From: Marinobacter sp.
GTDB lineage: Bacteria > Pseudomonadota > Gammaproteobacteria > Pseudomonadales > Oleiphilaceae
Direction: 5' to 3'
Length of the DNA stretch: 33,747 bases
NCBI GenBank assembly: GCA_022014155.1
Contig: JAKLLS010000027.1
Location: 1 to 33,747 of the forward strand
A program made the position numbers and the translations under genes. Positions 1 through 8,058 of the stretch are shown piece after piece (the first letter of the stretch is position 1; each line of letters opens with the position of its first letter). The notes under the pieces are model-generated. The model ran no database searches, was not told the origin of the DNA, and saw only the letters and a program-made list of their open reading frames with translations.

Positions 1-1413
1 CTGGATGAAGAAGACAGGCTGCTGGACAAAGCCACCGCCGAGCAAATTGCTGCTGCCGTGGAAGGCCGCCCTGGCCGCATTACCGAATCCCGCTTCCGCG
101 ACCGGAACGAGGCGCCCCCGCTCCCACTGTCACTCTCCGCCCTGCAGATTGAAGCCGGCCGGTTATTCCGCATGGGCGCCAAGGACGTACTGGATACCGC
201 CCAGAACCTGTATGAGCGACATCAGCTGATCACCTACCCCCGGTCCGATTGCCGCTACCTGCCGGAGGGGCATTACGGCCAGCGGGAAGCCGTGGTACGT
301 GCAATCGGCAAGGTGTCGGCGGAGTTGGCCCCGGCCTGCGAACAGGCCGACCTTTCCCGGCGCACCGCCGCCTGGAACGACAAGCAGGTCGACGCTCACC
401 ACGCCATCATTCCGACCAGCCGAGCGGCCGCGAACGGCAAACTGACGGCGGCGGAAGAGAAAATCTATGGCCTGATCAGCCGTTATTACCTGATGCAGTT
501 CAACGCTGACGCCGTTCACCGGGAAGGCCGATTGACTGTCACCATAGGCGAACACCGGTTCCGGGCTACGGAAACCGCAGTGCTGACCCCTGGCTGGAAA
601 ACCCTGGAGATTCGCCTTCGGGAAGGTCGGCAGGAACCGCAAAAGGCACCGTTGCCACGACTGGAAAAAGGCGAGCCGGTACTGTGCGACCGTACTGACA
701 TCAAAGAACGGAAAACCCAGCCACCCCAGCACTTCACGGACGCCACGCTGCTGTCCGCCATGACCAACATCGCCCGCTTTGTTACCGATGCGGAGTTACG
801 CAAAACCCTGCGTGAAACAGACGGCCTCGGCACGGAAGCGACCCGGGCGGCAATCATCGACACCCTGTTCAAACGTGACTACCTGTACCGCGACAGTCGC
901 CACATCAAGGCAACGGGCAAGGGCAAGGCGCTGATCGGGGCGCTACCGGAAACCGTCAGCAAACCGGACATGACCGCGGTCTGGGAAGCCACGCTGGAAA
1001 CCATCCGGCGCGGGGAAGGTGACCCAAGAAACTTCCTGGAAGAGCTGAAAGAGCAGATCCGGGGCTTCGTCAACGCCCCCATGGGGGCACCGGGAGAGCC
1101 AGGGACAGATCAGCCAACGTCTCCCCACTGCCCCAAGTGCCGCACCCCCATGCGTGAGCGGGAAGGCAAGTTCGGCCGCTTCTGGGCCTGCACCCGCTTC
1201 CCGGATTGCAACGGCACACGCCCGCTGGAAGAGACAGCGCCTACCGACGGTACCAGCCAGAAACCGGTTCCCTGCCCCCACTGCTTCTCACCACTGGTTC
1301 GACGCAAAGGGAAAAAGGGTTGGTTCTGGGGTTGCAGTAATTTTCCTGCCTGCCGACAAACAGTTGATGACAATGATGGAACACCGGCCATTCGTTTACG
1401 CAATACTACATAA
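1..1413 (+). CDS. topB: DNA topoisomerase III, C-terminal part (truncated by window edge)
   Basis: This is a type IA topoisomerase that cuts one DNA strand through a tyrosine to relax and decatenate DNA. The frame is open from base 1, so the N-terminal Toprim region lies outside the window; 470 codons remain, ending in TAA. The catalytic motif LITYPRSDCRYLP is present with its Tyr at fragment residue 79. In E. coli TopB this Tyr is residue 328, so about 250 residues are missing. The DGLGTEATRA stretch matches the family. After the core there are two C4 zinc ribbons, CPKC...ACTRFPDC and CPHC...GCSNFPAC, which make the tail longer than in E. coli TopB (653 residues). The internal GTG at 58 is not the start. 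The next gene begins 124 bases downstream and is functionally unrelated. Confidence 0.93.
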   Translation: MDEEDRLLDKATAEQIAAAVEGRPGRITESRFRDRNEAPPLPLSLSALQIEAGRLFRMGAKDVLDTAQNLYERHQLITYPRSDCRYLPEGHYGQREAVVRAIGKVSAELAPACEQADLSRRTAAWNDKQVDAHHAIIPTSRAAANGKLTAAEEKIYGLISRYYLMQFNADAVHREGRLTVTIGEHRFRATETAVLTPGWKTLEIRLREGRQEPQKAPLPRLEKGEPVLCDRTDIKERKTQPPQHFTDATLLSAMTNIARFVTDAELRKTLRETDGLGTEATRAAIIDTLFKRDYLYRDSRHIKATGKGKALIGALPETVSKPDMTAVWEATLETIRRGEGDPRNFLEELKEQIRGFVNAPMGAPGEPGTDQPTSPHCPKCRTPMREREGKFGRFWACTRFPDCNGTRPLEETAPTDGTSQKPVPCPHCFSPLVRRKGKKGWFWGCSNFPACRQTVDDNDGTPAIRLRNTT

Positions 1414-1438
1414 CGATACTGAAGACCCGTTGGTGTTC

Positions 1439-1447
1439 TGTGATAAT
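1439..1447 (+). promoter_or_regulatory. possible extended -10 promoter for the signalling cassette
   Basis: TGTGATAAT fits a TGn extended -10 element about 90 bases upstream of the response-regulator start. No good -35 is visible; the best hexamer at 1419-1424 (CTGAAG) matches the consensus weakly. It lies in the only intergenic gap before the cassette, which is why it is listed. Confidence 0.25.
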
Positions 1448-1537
1448 AGGCCGAAAATCTAACATTGCCTTTTGTTCATAACTAAAAAAACAGACCAGAC
1501 TCAACATAGTGAACAGGCTATTTTCAGGAGACGCCTG

Positions 1538-2263
1538 ATGCGCATCGCTCTGCTTGAAGACGAACACGAACAGGCACAGCACATTCAGTCCATTCTTTCG
1601 GAGCGTGGGCACCACTGTGACAGCTTTCCGTCCGGCCAGTCCTTCCTGAGCGCGGTACTGCACCGCAGCTACGATCTGCTCATTCTCGACTGGCAGATCC
1701 CTGACATGACCGGCATCGACGTGCTCGAGACCGTGCGTGCCCAGCTGAACTGGCCCATTCCCGTCGTCTTCCTGACCCAACGGGACAGCGAGGCGGATAT
1801 CGTTCGCGCATTGGACGCAGGCGCCGACGACTACCTCTCCAAACCGGCACGGGAAGCGGAACTGGTTGCGCGAATCAACGCTCTGGCCCGGCGCACCAAT
1901 CCGGACAACGAGAAAGAAGTGCTCCGGTACGGGCCATTCGAAATCAATACCCAGCAGCGCACCATTGCCCTGCATGGTGAGCTGCTGACGCTCACCGACA
2001 AGGATTTTGATCTGACCCTGTTCCTGTTCCAGAACCAGGGGCGCCTGCTGACCCGTGAAATGCTGCTCGAGCGCGTGTGGGGTCTGGCGAGGGACATCAA
2101 TACCCGCACCGTGGACACCCACATGAGCCGACTTCGCAGACGACTGGGCCTTAACCCGGAAAATGGTTTCCGGATCAAGACCATCTATCAGCGTGGCTAC
2201 CGGCTCGAGGCGATGACTGCCAACGCAACAGAAGATTCAGCGCCGGTATCGGACCAAGTCTGA
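1538..2263 (+). CDS. OmpR/PhoB-family response regulator
   Basis: This 241-residue two-component response regulator is probably the partner of the histidine kinase two genes downstream. The receiver domain (about 1-118) has the acidic pair E7/D8, phospho-acceptor D51 in LLILDWQIPD, T80 and K102 in YLSKPA. A winged-helix DNA-binding domain (about 125-225) ends with the typical RTVDTHMSRLRRRL and TIYQRGYRL segments. The ATG at 1538 was chosen because CAGGAG lies 7 bases upstream and the receiver fold starts at once (MRIALLEDE); an upstream TTG at 1472 would add an unrelated leader. The stop is followed after one base by the FecR-type gene, so the two are co-transcribed. Target genes cannot be told from the sequence. 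Confidence 0.93.
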   Translation: MRIALLEDEHEQAQHIQSILSERGHHCDSFPSGQSFLSAVLHRSYDLLILDWQIPDMTGIDVLETVRAQLNWPIPVVFLTQRDSEADIVRALDAGADDYLSKPAREAELVARINALARRTNPDNEKEVLRYGPFEINTQQRTIALHGELLTLTDKDFDLTLFLFQNQGRLLTREMLLERVWGLARDINTRTVDTHMSRLRRRLGLNPENGFRIKTIYQRGYRLEAMTANATEDSAPVSDQV

Positions 2264-2264
2264 C

Positions 2265-3908
2265 ATGAAGCACCTCGTCCGCCTGTTGACAAGGCACACA
2301 GCGGTGTCAGCGCTGGCCTGTCTGGCGCTGACCGCGCCCGTGCATGCCGAGCTGCCCATCGCTCGCGGCTCCCATGCGCTGGCAGGTCCGGGGGCGGAGA
2401 CCAATGCCACCCCCGAATGGCTCTACACTCTGCGTCCAGGCGAGAGTTTTGGCGAAGTGGCCGATGCATTGCTGTCAAAGACAGTCCACGCCGACCGCCT
2501 GCTCCAGTACAACAACATCAACAACGCCGCCGCCATTGGCGAAGGCGATGCCTTGCGCATTCCTTTGTCCTGGCTACAGCGTCAACCTGACCCTGCCCGG
2601 GTTGTGACCGTATCCGGTCAGGTCCAGCATATCTCCGGCAACGATGGCAGGAAGCGCTCCCTGACGGCCGACACACTGGTTCGAGTGGGCGATGAAATCA
2701 TCTCCGGCGCCGGCAGCGCCACCGTTGAGCTTGCTGACGGCTCACAGGTGCGCATTTCTCCGGATTCCCGCCTGATCTTCAATCGCCTGACCCAGTACGG
2801 AAAGTCCGGAATGGTCGATACCCGATTGCGGCTCGATCACGGCGAGGTGCACACCAAGGTCAAGCCGGTCATTGAAGGCGGAGCCCGGTTTGAAATTGAA
2901 ACACCCTCAGCCGTAGCCGCTGTTCGCGGCACCGTTTTCGCCATGCAGGCGGCACCAGGCACGACCCGCCTTCAGGTGACCGAGGGAGCGGTCAATTTTG
3001 GCCCCCGGGGAAAGACCCGGAATATCCCGGCAGGGTACAGCGCCAGCGTTTCCACCGCGGCCAGCGACAGCCTGAGCATCCATCGCCTGCCGCCGGCACC
3101 CGAGCTGAACCCCCTGCCGCCACAAATCACCAGCCTGCCAACGGAAATGAGCTGGCAACCCAGCGGCGCCATGGGCCACCGGCTCGATATTTTCGAAGCG
3201 GAGTCCGGTCGCTGGGTGGAAAGCCGTAAGGTTAGCGGGAATCGGTACAACCTCAGCCTGTTGGACAACGGCGCCTATGAAATCCACCTGGCTGCCTTGA
3301 ATACTCGCGGCATAGCCGGCATGCCAGACGTACTCAAGGTCGAGGTGGATCTCAGTGCCCAGGCTGCGGAGCTACTGGCACCCGAAGCGGGCGCCACGGT
3401 GAATGACGATATGCCCGAGTTCCACTGGGAACTGAAGGGTAGCAACGAAGTGGCCCGCATCGAAATTGCCGAGGATGACACGTTCCGCCGTCTGGTTGCG
3501 ACCAGTGAATGGGCACCCGACAACCGAGCGCTCCCATCCAGGCCACTGACACCCGGCACCTACTATTGGCGAGTGGTCAGTGAAGCCGGGGGCAACTCAG
3601 TAGCCACCAGTGATGCCCGGGAATTCACCGTCAACGGCACCCTGCCACCAGTGCGGATAATCAGCGTTAATTACGTCGACAGCCAGGTTCGCGTATTCTG
3701 GGAAAAGGTGGATACCGCCTCCGATTATCGCCTTCAGCTCTCGGAAGAACCCGGTTTTTCCAATATTATTAAGGAGGCAACGCTGCCTGAAACAACAGCA
3801 GCCTTGCGCCTGATTCCCGGAAGGCGGTATTTTGTGCGCCTGAAAGCTCTTTCTGATGGCCCTCTGGCGAGTCGTTGGGGACCAGGGAGGGAATTGTATT
3901 TGGAATAA
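2265..3908 (+). CDS. secreted LysM-FecR-Fn3-like domain protein
   Basis: A 547-residue exported protein of unknown exact role. A Sec signal peptide (residues 1-28, VHA then E) is followed by a LysM-like peptidoglycan-binding segment (about 51-101, LYTLRPGESFGEVA...ALRIP). A FecR domain (about 112-230) follows, with GDEIISGAGSATVELADGS and the conserved TPSAVAAVRGTVF. The C-terminal half is made of beta-sandwich repeats resembling Fn3 modules, with YYWRV and YFVRLKA strands. FecR domains otherwise occur in iron-siderophore anti-sigma proteins, but here there is no membrane helix after the signal peptide and no sigma factor nearby. Tight linkage to a response regulator and a CHASE2 kinase suggests a periplasmic sensing or ligand-presenting partner; that role is inferred. 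Confidence 0.85.
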   Translation: MKHLVRLLTRHTAVSALACLALTAPVHAELPIARGSHALAGPGAETNATPEWLYTLRPGESFGEVADALLSKTVHADRLLQYNNINNAAAIGEGDALRIPLSWLQRQPDPARVVTVSGQVQHISGNDGRKRSLTADTLVRVGDEIISGAGSATVELADGSQVRISPDSRLIFNRLTQYGKSGMVDTRLRLDHGEVHTKVKPVIEGGARFEIETPSAVAAVRGTVFAMQAAPGTTRLQVTEGAVNFGPRGKTRNIPAGYSASVSTAASDSLSIHRLPPAPELNPLPPQITSLPTEMSWQPSGAMGHRLDIFEAESGRWVESRKVSGNRYNLSLLDNGAYEIHLAALNTRGIAGMPDVLKVEVDLSAQAAELLAPEAGATVNDDMPEFHWELKGSNEVARIEIAEDDTFRRLVATSEWAPDNRALPSRPLTPGTYYWRVVSEAGGNSVATSDAREFTVNGTLPPVRIISVNYVDSQVRVFWEKVDTASDYRLQLSEEPGFSNIIKEATLPETTAALRLIPGRRYFVRLKALSDGPLASRWGPGRELYLE

Positions 3909-3945
3909 ATAGTCCAACTTACTTATAGATCTTACAGCAGGGCTC

Positions 3946-6525
3946 ATGACACTGGATTGGATGCCAATAAAAACGACACCCCTGACCCTGGGCCTTCCAT
4001 TGCTTGCCATCTTGCTTGTCCTGCAGGCAATTTCCCTCCCCCAGCGCCTTGATTACTGGCTGTACGACACTCAGATCACTTCCAGCCCCGCGCCCCTGGA
4101 CGACGATGTCGTTATCGTTGCCATTGATGAAAAGAGCCTTGACCGCCTCGGGCTATGGCCCTGGCCCAGGGACACCCATGCCAGACTGATCGAGAAGCTG
4201 GACAAGGCCGGAGCGGAAACCATTGTATTCGACATTCTGTTCCCGGAACCCTCGAGCGGAGACCCGAGCCTGGCAGCGGCCATGAACCAGCATGGCGGTG
4301 TAATACTGCCACTGCATCTGTCACCACCTGCCCACAACTCTCTGATCAGCGAGCAGTTGCCAACCAGCTCCCTGGCAGCTGCTGCATCAGCACTTGGGCA
4401 TGCCCATGTGGAGCTTGACGAAGACGGCGTGGCAAGGGGGCTATACCTGCTTAACGGCCTGGGAGACCAGCTATGGCCCAGCCTGGCACTGGCTGCCTCA
4501 GATCGCCACAGAAACTTCGCCGCCGCGAACGACAATGATGCGCCTCCCGCGTTCATGAATGTACGCAAACATTATCGCACCGTGCCTATGGCCGGCGGCG
4601 CCGGAACCCTGACAACATACTCTTATACAGAAGTGTTGGAAGCCCCTCCCAGCCCTGCACTGTTCGAAGGCAAGACTGTTTTTGTCGGCGCTACCGCTCC
4701 GGGATTTGGCGACATATTGCCAACGCCCTTTTCGGGCCTCAATCGCCCCATGCCCGGCGTTGAATTTCATGCGAACAGCTATTCCGCCCTGGTCAGCGAT
4801 GAACTGATCAGACCGCTCCCACAGGAAGCATCGCTGGCCATTGCCGTCGCGGTCATTGCACTACTATCATTGGTTTTACCAAGGATGCGCCCTGCAAGGA
4901 CTCTGGGCTTGTGCCTGGGCATCGTGGTCGTCCTGATCATTACTTACACGACCCTGTTACACACTGCAGATTTGTGGCTACCCATTTCCCATGCCCTGCT
5001 GATGCCCTTCCTGGCGTTCCCGCTCTCCAGCGCCCTCAGGCTGGCCATGACCAACCGCTTTCTCAATCGGCAGCTCGACGACCTGGCCCGTGGCCCGCAA
5101 GTCAACCTGCCGGAGCCCTCCCGGTGCCACCCGACTCAATTGCTGGAACACTTCCAGGCGTTGTTGCAACCCGAGGGTTGGTGGCTGTCAGAAGGGGCGG
5201 AGGTCTATACCTCTTGTCAGCTGACGGCAAACGACATTCCGTCACTGGAACAGGGGCGATGGATTCACACCAATAATCAGAGCTGGATCAGCCTGCGGCG
5301 TAGCGGCAGGAACTACACCCTCGGCCTCTTGCTACCCAACGATATCAGCCGAGAAGCGATACAGCGCTATTTACGCAGGCTTTCACTGGCGTCGGAAGAA
5401 ACAGGCATCAGCCCCGCGCAACCCAGAGAAAATGTCTCAGCCCGCATTGAACGGGTCAGGCTTGCGACGGAACGCATGAACAATATGCAGCAGTTTATCC
5501 GCCGCAGCTTTGAACGGATGCCCGACGGCATCATTGTGACCGATGAACTGGGCGTGATCCGATTCGCCAACGGACACATTGAGGAATGGTTCCAGGAGCC
5601 CATGCCCAGCCTTAGCGGGCTTCCCCTGACCCGATTACTGGAGGGGCATGATCCCAGGGAAACGCCGCCCTGGCACGAAACCGTATCGGAGACACTGACC
5701 CTGAACCAGAGCCGGACGGTGGATCTGCGTATCCGGGAAAAGGATTTCCTGATCCATTTTGCGCCATTCTCCCTGCCGGAGAGCCATCAAAACGGCATCA
5801 TTGCCAATATCTCCGACATTTCGGAGCTACGGGAACAACAACGACAGCACCGTGAAGCCATCGACTTTATCTCCCATGATGTCCGATCGCCACTGGTGTC
5901 CCAGCTTGCCCTCATTGAGCAACTGAAGCGAAACCCCGGGCATATCGAACCGGCCCAGCTTGAGCAGCTTGGTCGGCTGGCACGCCGCAGTTATCATCTG
6001 GCGGAGGAGTTTGTGCAGCTGGCGCGCGCAGAGCAGCTGACCGAGACCCGGTTCTACGAATGCGAATTCCTGGCCATTGTCGAAAACGCCCGTGACAGTG
6101 TCAGCGAGCAGGCCGCAGAAAAAGGTATTCAACTGGTATTGCAGGGTACGGAAGATCTCTGGCTCAGGGGCAATGCGGAGCTGCTGGAACGGGCCGTCAT
6201 TAATCTACTGACCAATGCGGTCCAGTACAGCCCCAGCAATTCCACAGTTAACATCCAGGTATTCCTGGCCGGTCACCAGGCGTGGCTAACCGTCAGCGAT
6301 GAAGGCAGCGGCATTGCGGCGGACGAGCTCCCGCACCTGTTCGACAGGTACCGACGGCAAAAGAGCAGCGAGCTGTCAGGAAACCGCGGTACCGGTCTGG
6401 GCCTGTCTTTCGTGAATGTGGTGGTGGAAAAACACCGGGGCGAAATCAGCGTGTCGTCAGAGATCGGGGAAGGCTCGGCGTTTACTATCAAATTACCGGT
6501 GACCAACCCCATTGGCCATTCCTGA
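3946..6525 (+). CDS. CHASE2-PAS sensor histidine kinase
   Basis: An 859-residue membrane kinase. A TM helix (about 12-30) leads into a periplasmic CHASE2 domain (about 30-285), recognisable from VVIVAIDEKSL, WPWPRDTHA, VFDILFPEP and KTVFVGATAPG. Three TM helices follow (about 290-370), then roughly 130 residues matching no domain I recognise, a short helix, a PAS domain (about 505-620, FERMPDGIIVTDELG), a HisKA dimerisation domain with phospho-accepting H644 in ISHDVRSPLV, and an HATPase domain with N757 in NLLTNAVQYSP, DEGSGIA and GTGLGLSFV. It should autophosphorylate and pass phosphate to the upstream regulator. It follows the FecR-type gene after 37 bases in the same orientation. The signal sensed is unknown. 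Confidence 0.92.
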   Translation: MTLDWMPIKTTPLTLGLPLLAILLVLQAISLPQRLDYWLYDTQITSSPAPLDDDVVIVAIDEKSLDRLGLWPWPRDTHARLIEKLDKAGAETIVFDILFPEPSSGDPSLAAAMNQHGGVILPLHLSPPAHNSLISEQLPTSSLAAAASALGHAHVELDEDGVARGLYLLNGLGDQLWPSLALAASDRHRNFAAANDNDAPPAFMNVRKHYRTVPMAGGAGTLTTYSYTEVLEAPPSPALFEGKTVFVGATAPGFGDILPTPFSGLNRPMPGVEFHANSYSALVSDELIRPLPQEASLAIAVAVIALLSLVLPRMRPARTLGLCLGIVVVLIITYTTLLHTADLWLPISHALLMPFLAFPLSSALRLAMTNRFLNRQLDDLARGPQVNLPEPSRCHPTQLLEHFQALLQPEGWWLSEGAEVYTSCQLTANDIPSLEQGRWIHTNNQSWISLRRSGRNYTLGLLLPNDISREAIQRYLRRLSLASEETGISPAQPRENVSARIERVRLATERMNNMQQFIRRSFERMPDGIIVTDELGVIRFANGHIEEWFQEPMPSLSGLPLTRLLEGHDPRETPPWHETVSETLTLNQSRTVDLRIREKDFLIHFAPFSLPESHQNGIIANISDISELREQQRQHREAIDFISHDVRSPLVSQLALIEQLKRNPGHIEPAQLEQLGRLARRSYHLAEEFVQLARAEQLTETRFYECEFLAIVENARDSVSEQAAEKGIQLVLQGTEDLWLRGNAELLERAVINLLTNAVQYSPSNSTVNIQVFLAGHQAWLTVSDEGSGIAADELPHLFDRYRRQKSSELSGNRGTGLGLSFVNVVVEKHRGEISVSSEIGEGSAFTIKLPVTNPIGHS

Positions 6526-6539
6526 AACAGCGCTGCAGG

Positions 6540-6938
6540 TTATCCCTGGATCGATTTACTTACAGGCTGGGACGGCTCGCTGAGCAATCCATTAACATCT
6601 TCTACCTGAATGGCGAAGTACCAGGTGCCATTATCCAGGTTGGTGACGGTGTACTCCATGGTATCCGCACCGCTAATGCGTACCGTTTCGGTCAGGTTCT
6701 CGGGGTCCATGCCGTAACTGATGATGTAACCGGACAACTCACCCATGGACAGGGATTCGTTATTAACCCGTGTCATCGGCGCATTCCAGCTCAGGTCTGC
6801 CGATCTGGCCCCACCAGAAGCGGAAGTACCGCCGGAAGCAGAAGTACCGCCAGAAGAACCACCCCCACAGCCTGTCAGGATAACTCCGATAAACAACGCG
6901 GCAATCCATGCCTTTGACATTTTAATGACGCGTTTCAT
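6540..6938 (-). CDS. small Fn3-like lipoprotein
   Basis: A 132-residue putative outer-envelope lipoprotein. The signal peptide ends in lipobox LTGC (Cys24 in the form starting MKRVIK), followed by a flexible Gly/Ser linker with the six-residue unit TSASGG repeated twice. One Fn3-like domain (about 46-130) follows, with ADLSWNAP, SGYIISYG, YTVTNLDNGTWYFAIQVED and SEPS, as seen in protein-interaction Fn3 modules. The ATG at 6938 was chosen because it gives a normal n-region; starts at 6920 and 6971 are possible and none has a clear Shine-Dalgarno. It converges on the CHASE2 kinase with only 14 bases between. It shares Fn3-like folds with the FecR protein of that cassette, but a functional link is only a guess. 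Confidence 0.75.
   Translation of the reverse strand: MKRVIKMSKAWIAALFIGVILTGCGGGSSGGTSASGGTSASGGARSADLSWNAPMTRVNNESLSMGELSGYIISYGMDPENLTETVRISGADTMEYTVTNLDNGTWYFAIQVEDVNGLLSEPSQPVSKSIQG
6817..6852 (-). repeat. 18-bp tandem repeat (2 copies) in lipoprotein linker
   Basis: Two imperfect 18-base units, 6817-6834 and 6835-6852, differing at two positions, encode the repeated Thr-Ser-Ala-Ser-Gly-Gly linker. Such in-frame repeats can expand or contract by slippage without breaking the gene. Confidence 0.8.
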
Positions 6939-7197
6939 ATAGTTTTTGCACCGTTTTTTCGTCGAATTCATTGAATTGTATAAAACGCGTGCAAGTATCA
7001 AGGGAAGGGCGCCAGAAGCCTAATTACGAAATGGTCAATTTTTCGTCAGGTTGTGGTAATGACTTTTTGGAAGATGTTGATATTTTGGGCAATTTTTTGC
7101 CTGTTCGGCAAAAATATAAGCGGAGGGCTGCAACAAAAATATTCGAAAAAGCGACAAAAAATGCGAAGAACAACAACAGAAATGTTACACCAGACAT
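6939..7197. other. AT-rich intergenic region, no gene seen
   Basis: This stretch between the lipoprotein start and the tRNA terminator is visibly more AT-rich than its surroundings. It contains an 8-bp inverted repeat, TTTTTGCC at 7094-7101 and GGCAAAAA at 7107-7114. An overlapping shorter one pairs GGCA (7088-7091) with TGCC (7098-7101). Short open frames crossing it have no ribosome-binding site and run into the tRNA antisense, so no gene is called. A promoter for the lipoprotein gene should lie at its left end, but no convincing hexamer pair is visible. Confidence 0.5.
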
Positions 7198-7224
7198 GAA
7201 AAAGCCGGCACATTGGCCGGCTTT
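7198..7224 (-). terminator. rho-independent terminator of tRNA-fMet
   Basis: Read on the minus strand, the stem is AAAGCCGGC, loop CAATGT, then GCCGGCTTT followed by further T residues. It starts 9 bases downstream of the encoded CCA end of the tRNA. Confidence 0.85.
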
Positions 7225-7232
7225 ATTCAAAG

Positions 7233-7309
<77 letters not shown>

Positions 7310-7354
7310 TCAAACTGGTTGTTTATCGGGGAACCCCCGAATCAACGTGCGCGT

Positions 7355-7383
7355 ATCTTAAGGATTCACCCCTTACCTGTCAA
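7355..7383 (-). promoter_or_regulatory. sigma-70 promoter of tRNA-fMet
   Basis: On the minus strand there is a perfect -35 TTGACA (7378-7383), a 17-base spacer and -10 TAAGAT (7355-7360). A GC-rich discriminator (CGCGC) follows, of the kind tied to stringent control of stable-RNA promoters. The -35 directly abuts the rnhB stop codon (7384-7386). Confidence 0.82.
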
Positions 7384-8058
7384 TCAATTTTTTTCAAACA
7401 GATCACTCGGATACGTAAGACTCTCCTGCGGTGCCTGCTCAAACATCCCTACCTTGTCGATTGCTTCCTGCACGGGCCGGAACGAACGCCGATGGTGTAC
7501 CGTGGCTCCGAGGCGATTCAACGCCTCCAGATGAACCGGCGTGGGGTAGCCTTTGTGCCTGGCAAGTTCATAACCCGGGAATTGCTTATCCAGCTCGGTC
7601 ATCTCACGGTCACGGACCACTTTTGCAATGATGGATGCCGCGCTGATGGCTTCGACGCGAGAATCGCCTTTAACGACCGGCTCCGAAGGCCAGCGCCATT
7701 TCGGGCAACGGTTTCCGTCGACGAGCACATATTCAGGCTCCACAGACAGGCCGGAGACCGCCCTCTCCATTGCCACCATGGTCGCCTGATAGATATTCAG
7801 ACGATCAATCTCATCTGCTTCGGCACGCCCGAGACTCCAGGCGGCAGCCTTCTCAATAATTTCCTCGTACAGAGCTTCCCTGCGCTTCTCTGTCAGCTTT
7901 TTAGAGTCTGCCAGCCCCGCGATCGGGCGCTCAGGGTCCAGTATCACTGCGGCGGTCACAACCGCCCCGATCAACGGCCCTCGCCCGACTTCATCGACAC
8001 CCGCAAGGCGCGAACCGGAGTAATGGCAGTGGAACGGGGGTAATGGCGATTTACTCAA
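7384..8058 (-). CDS. rnhB: ribonuclease HII
   Basis: This enzyme removes RNA from RNA:DNA hybrids, including single ribonucleotides in DNA. The 224-residue protein has the RNase HII signature [20 protein letters not shown] with the first catalytic Asp-Glu, then [11 protein letters not shown], the YVLVDGN Asp, and [14 protein letters not shown] with the last catalytic Asp. [13 protein letters not shown] is the usual substrate-contact region. It is somewhat longer than the E. coli enzyme (198 residues), mainly at the C-terminus. The only usable start is TTG at 8058, with GGAG 8 bases upstream and a 4-base overlap with the lpxB stop, indicating translational coupling. In Pseudomonas, dnaE lies nearby downstream; here the next element is tRNA-fMet. 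Confidence 0.95.
   Translation of the reverse strand: MSKSPLPPFHCHYSGSRLAGVDEVGRGPLIGAVVTAAVILDPERPIAGLADSKKLTEKRREALYEEIIEKAAAWSLGRAEADEIDRLNIYQATMVAMERAVSGLSVEPEYVLVDGNRCPKWRWPSEPVVKGDSRVEAISAASIIAKVVRDREMTELDKQFPGYELARHKGYPTPVHLEALNRLGATVHHRRSFRPVQEAIDKVGMFEQAPQESLTYPSDLFEKN

Noticed and set aside
1406..2122. 238-codon open frame antisense to the response regulator
   Set aside because: The plus-strand frame has intact receiver and winged-helix motifs; the antisense frame has none.
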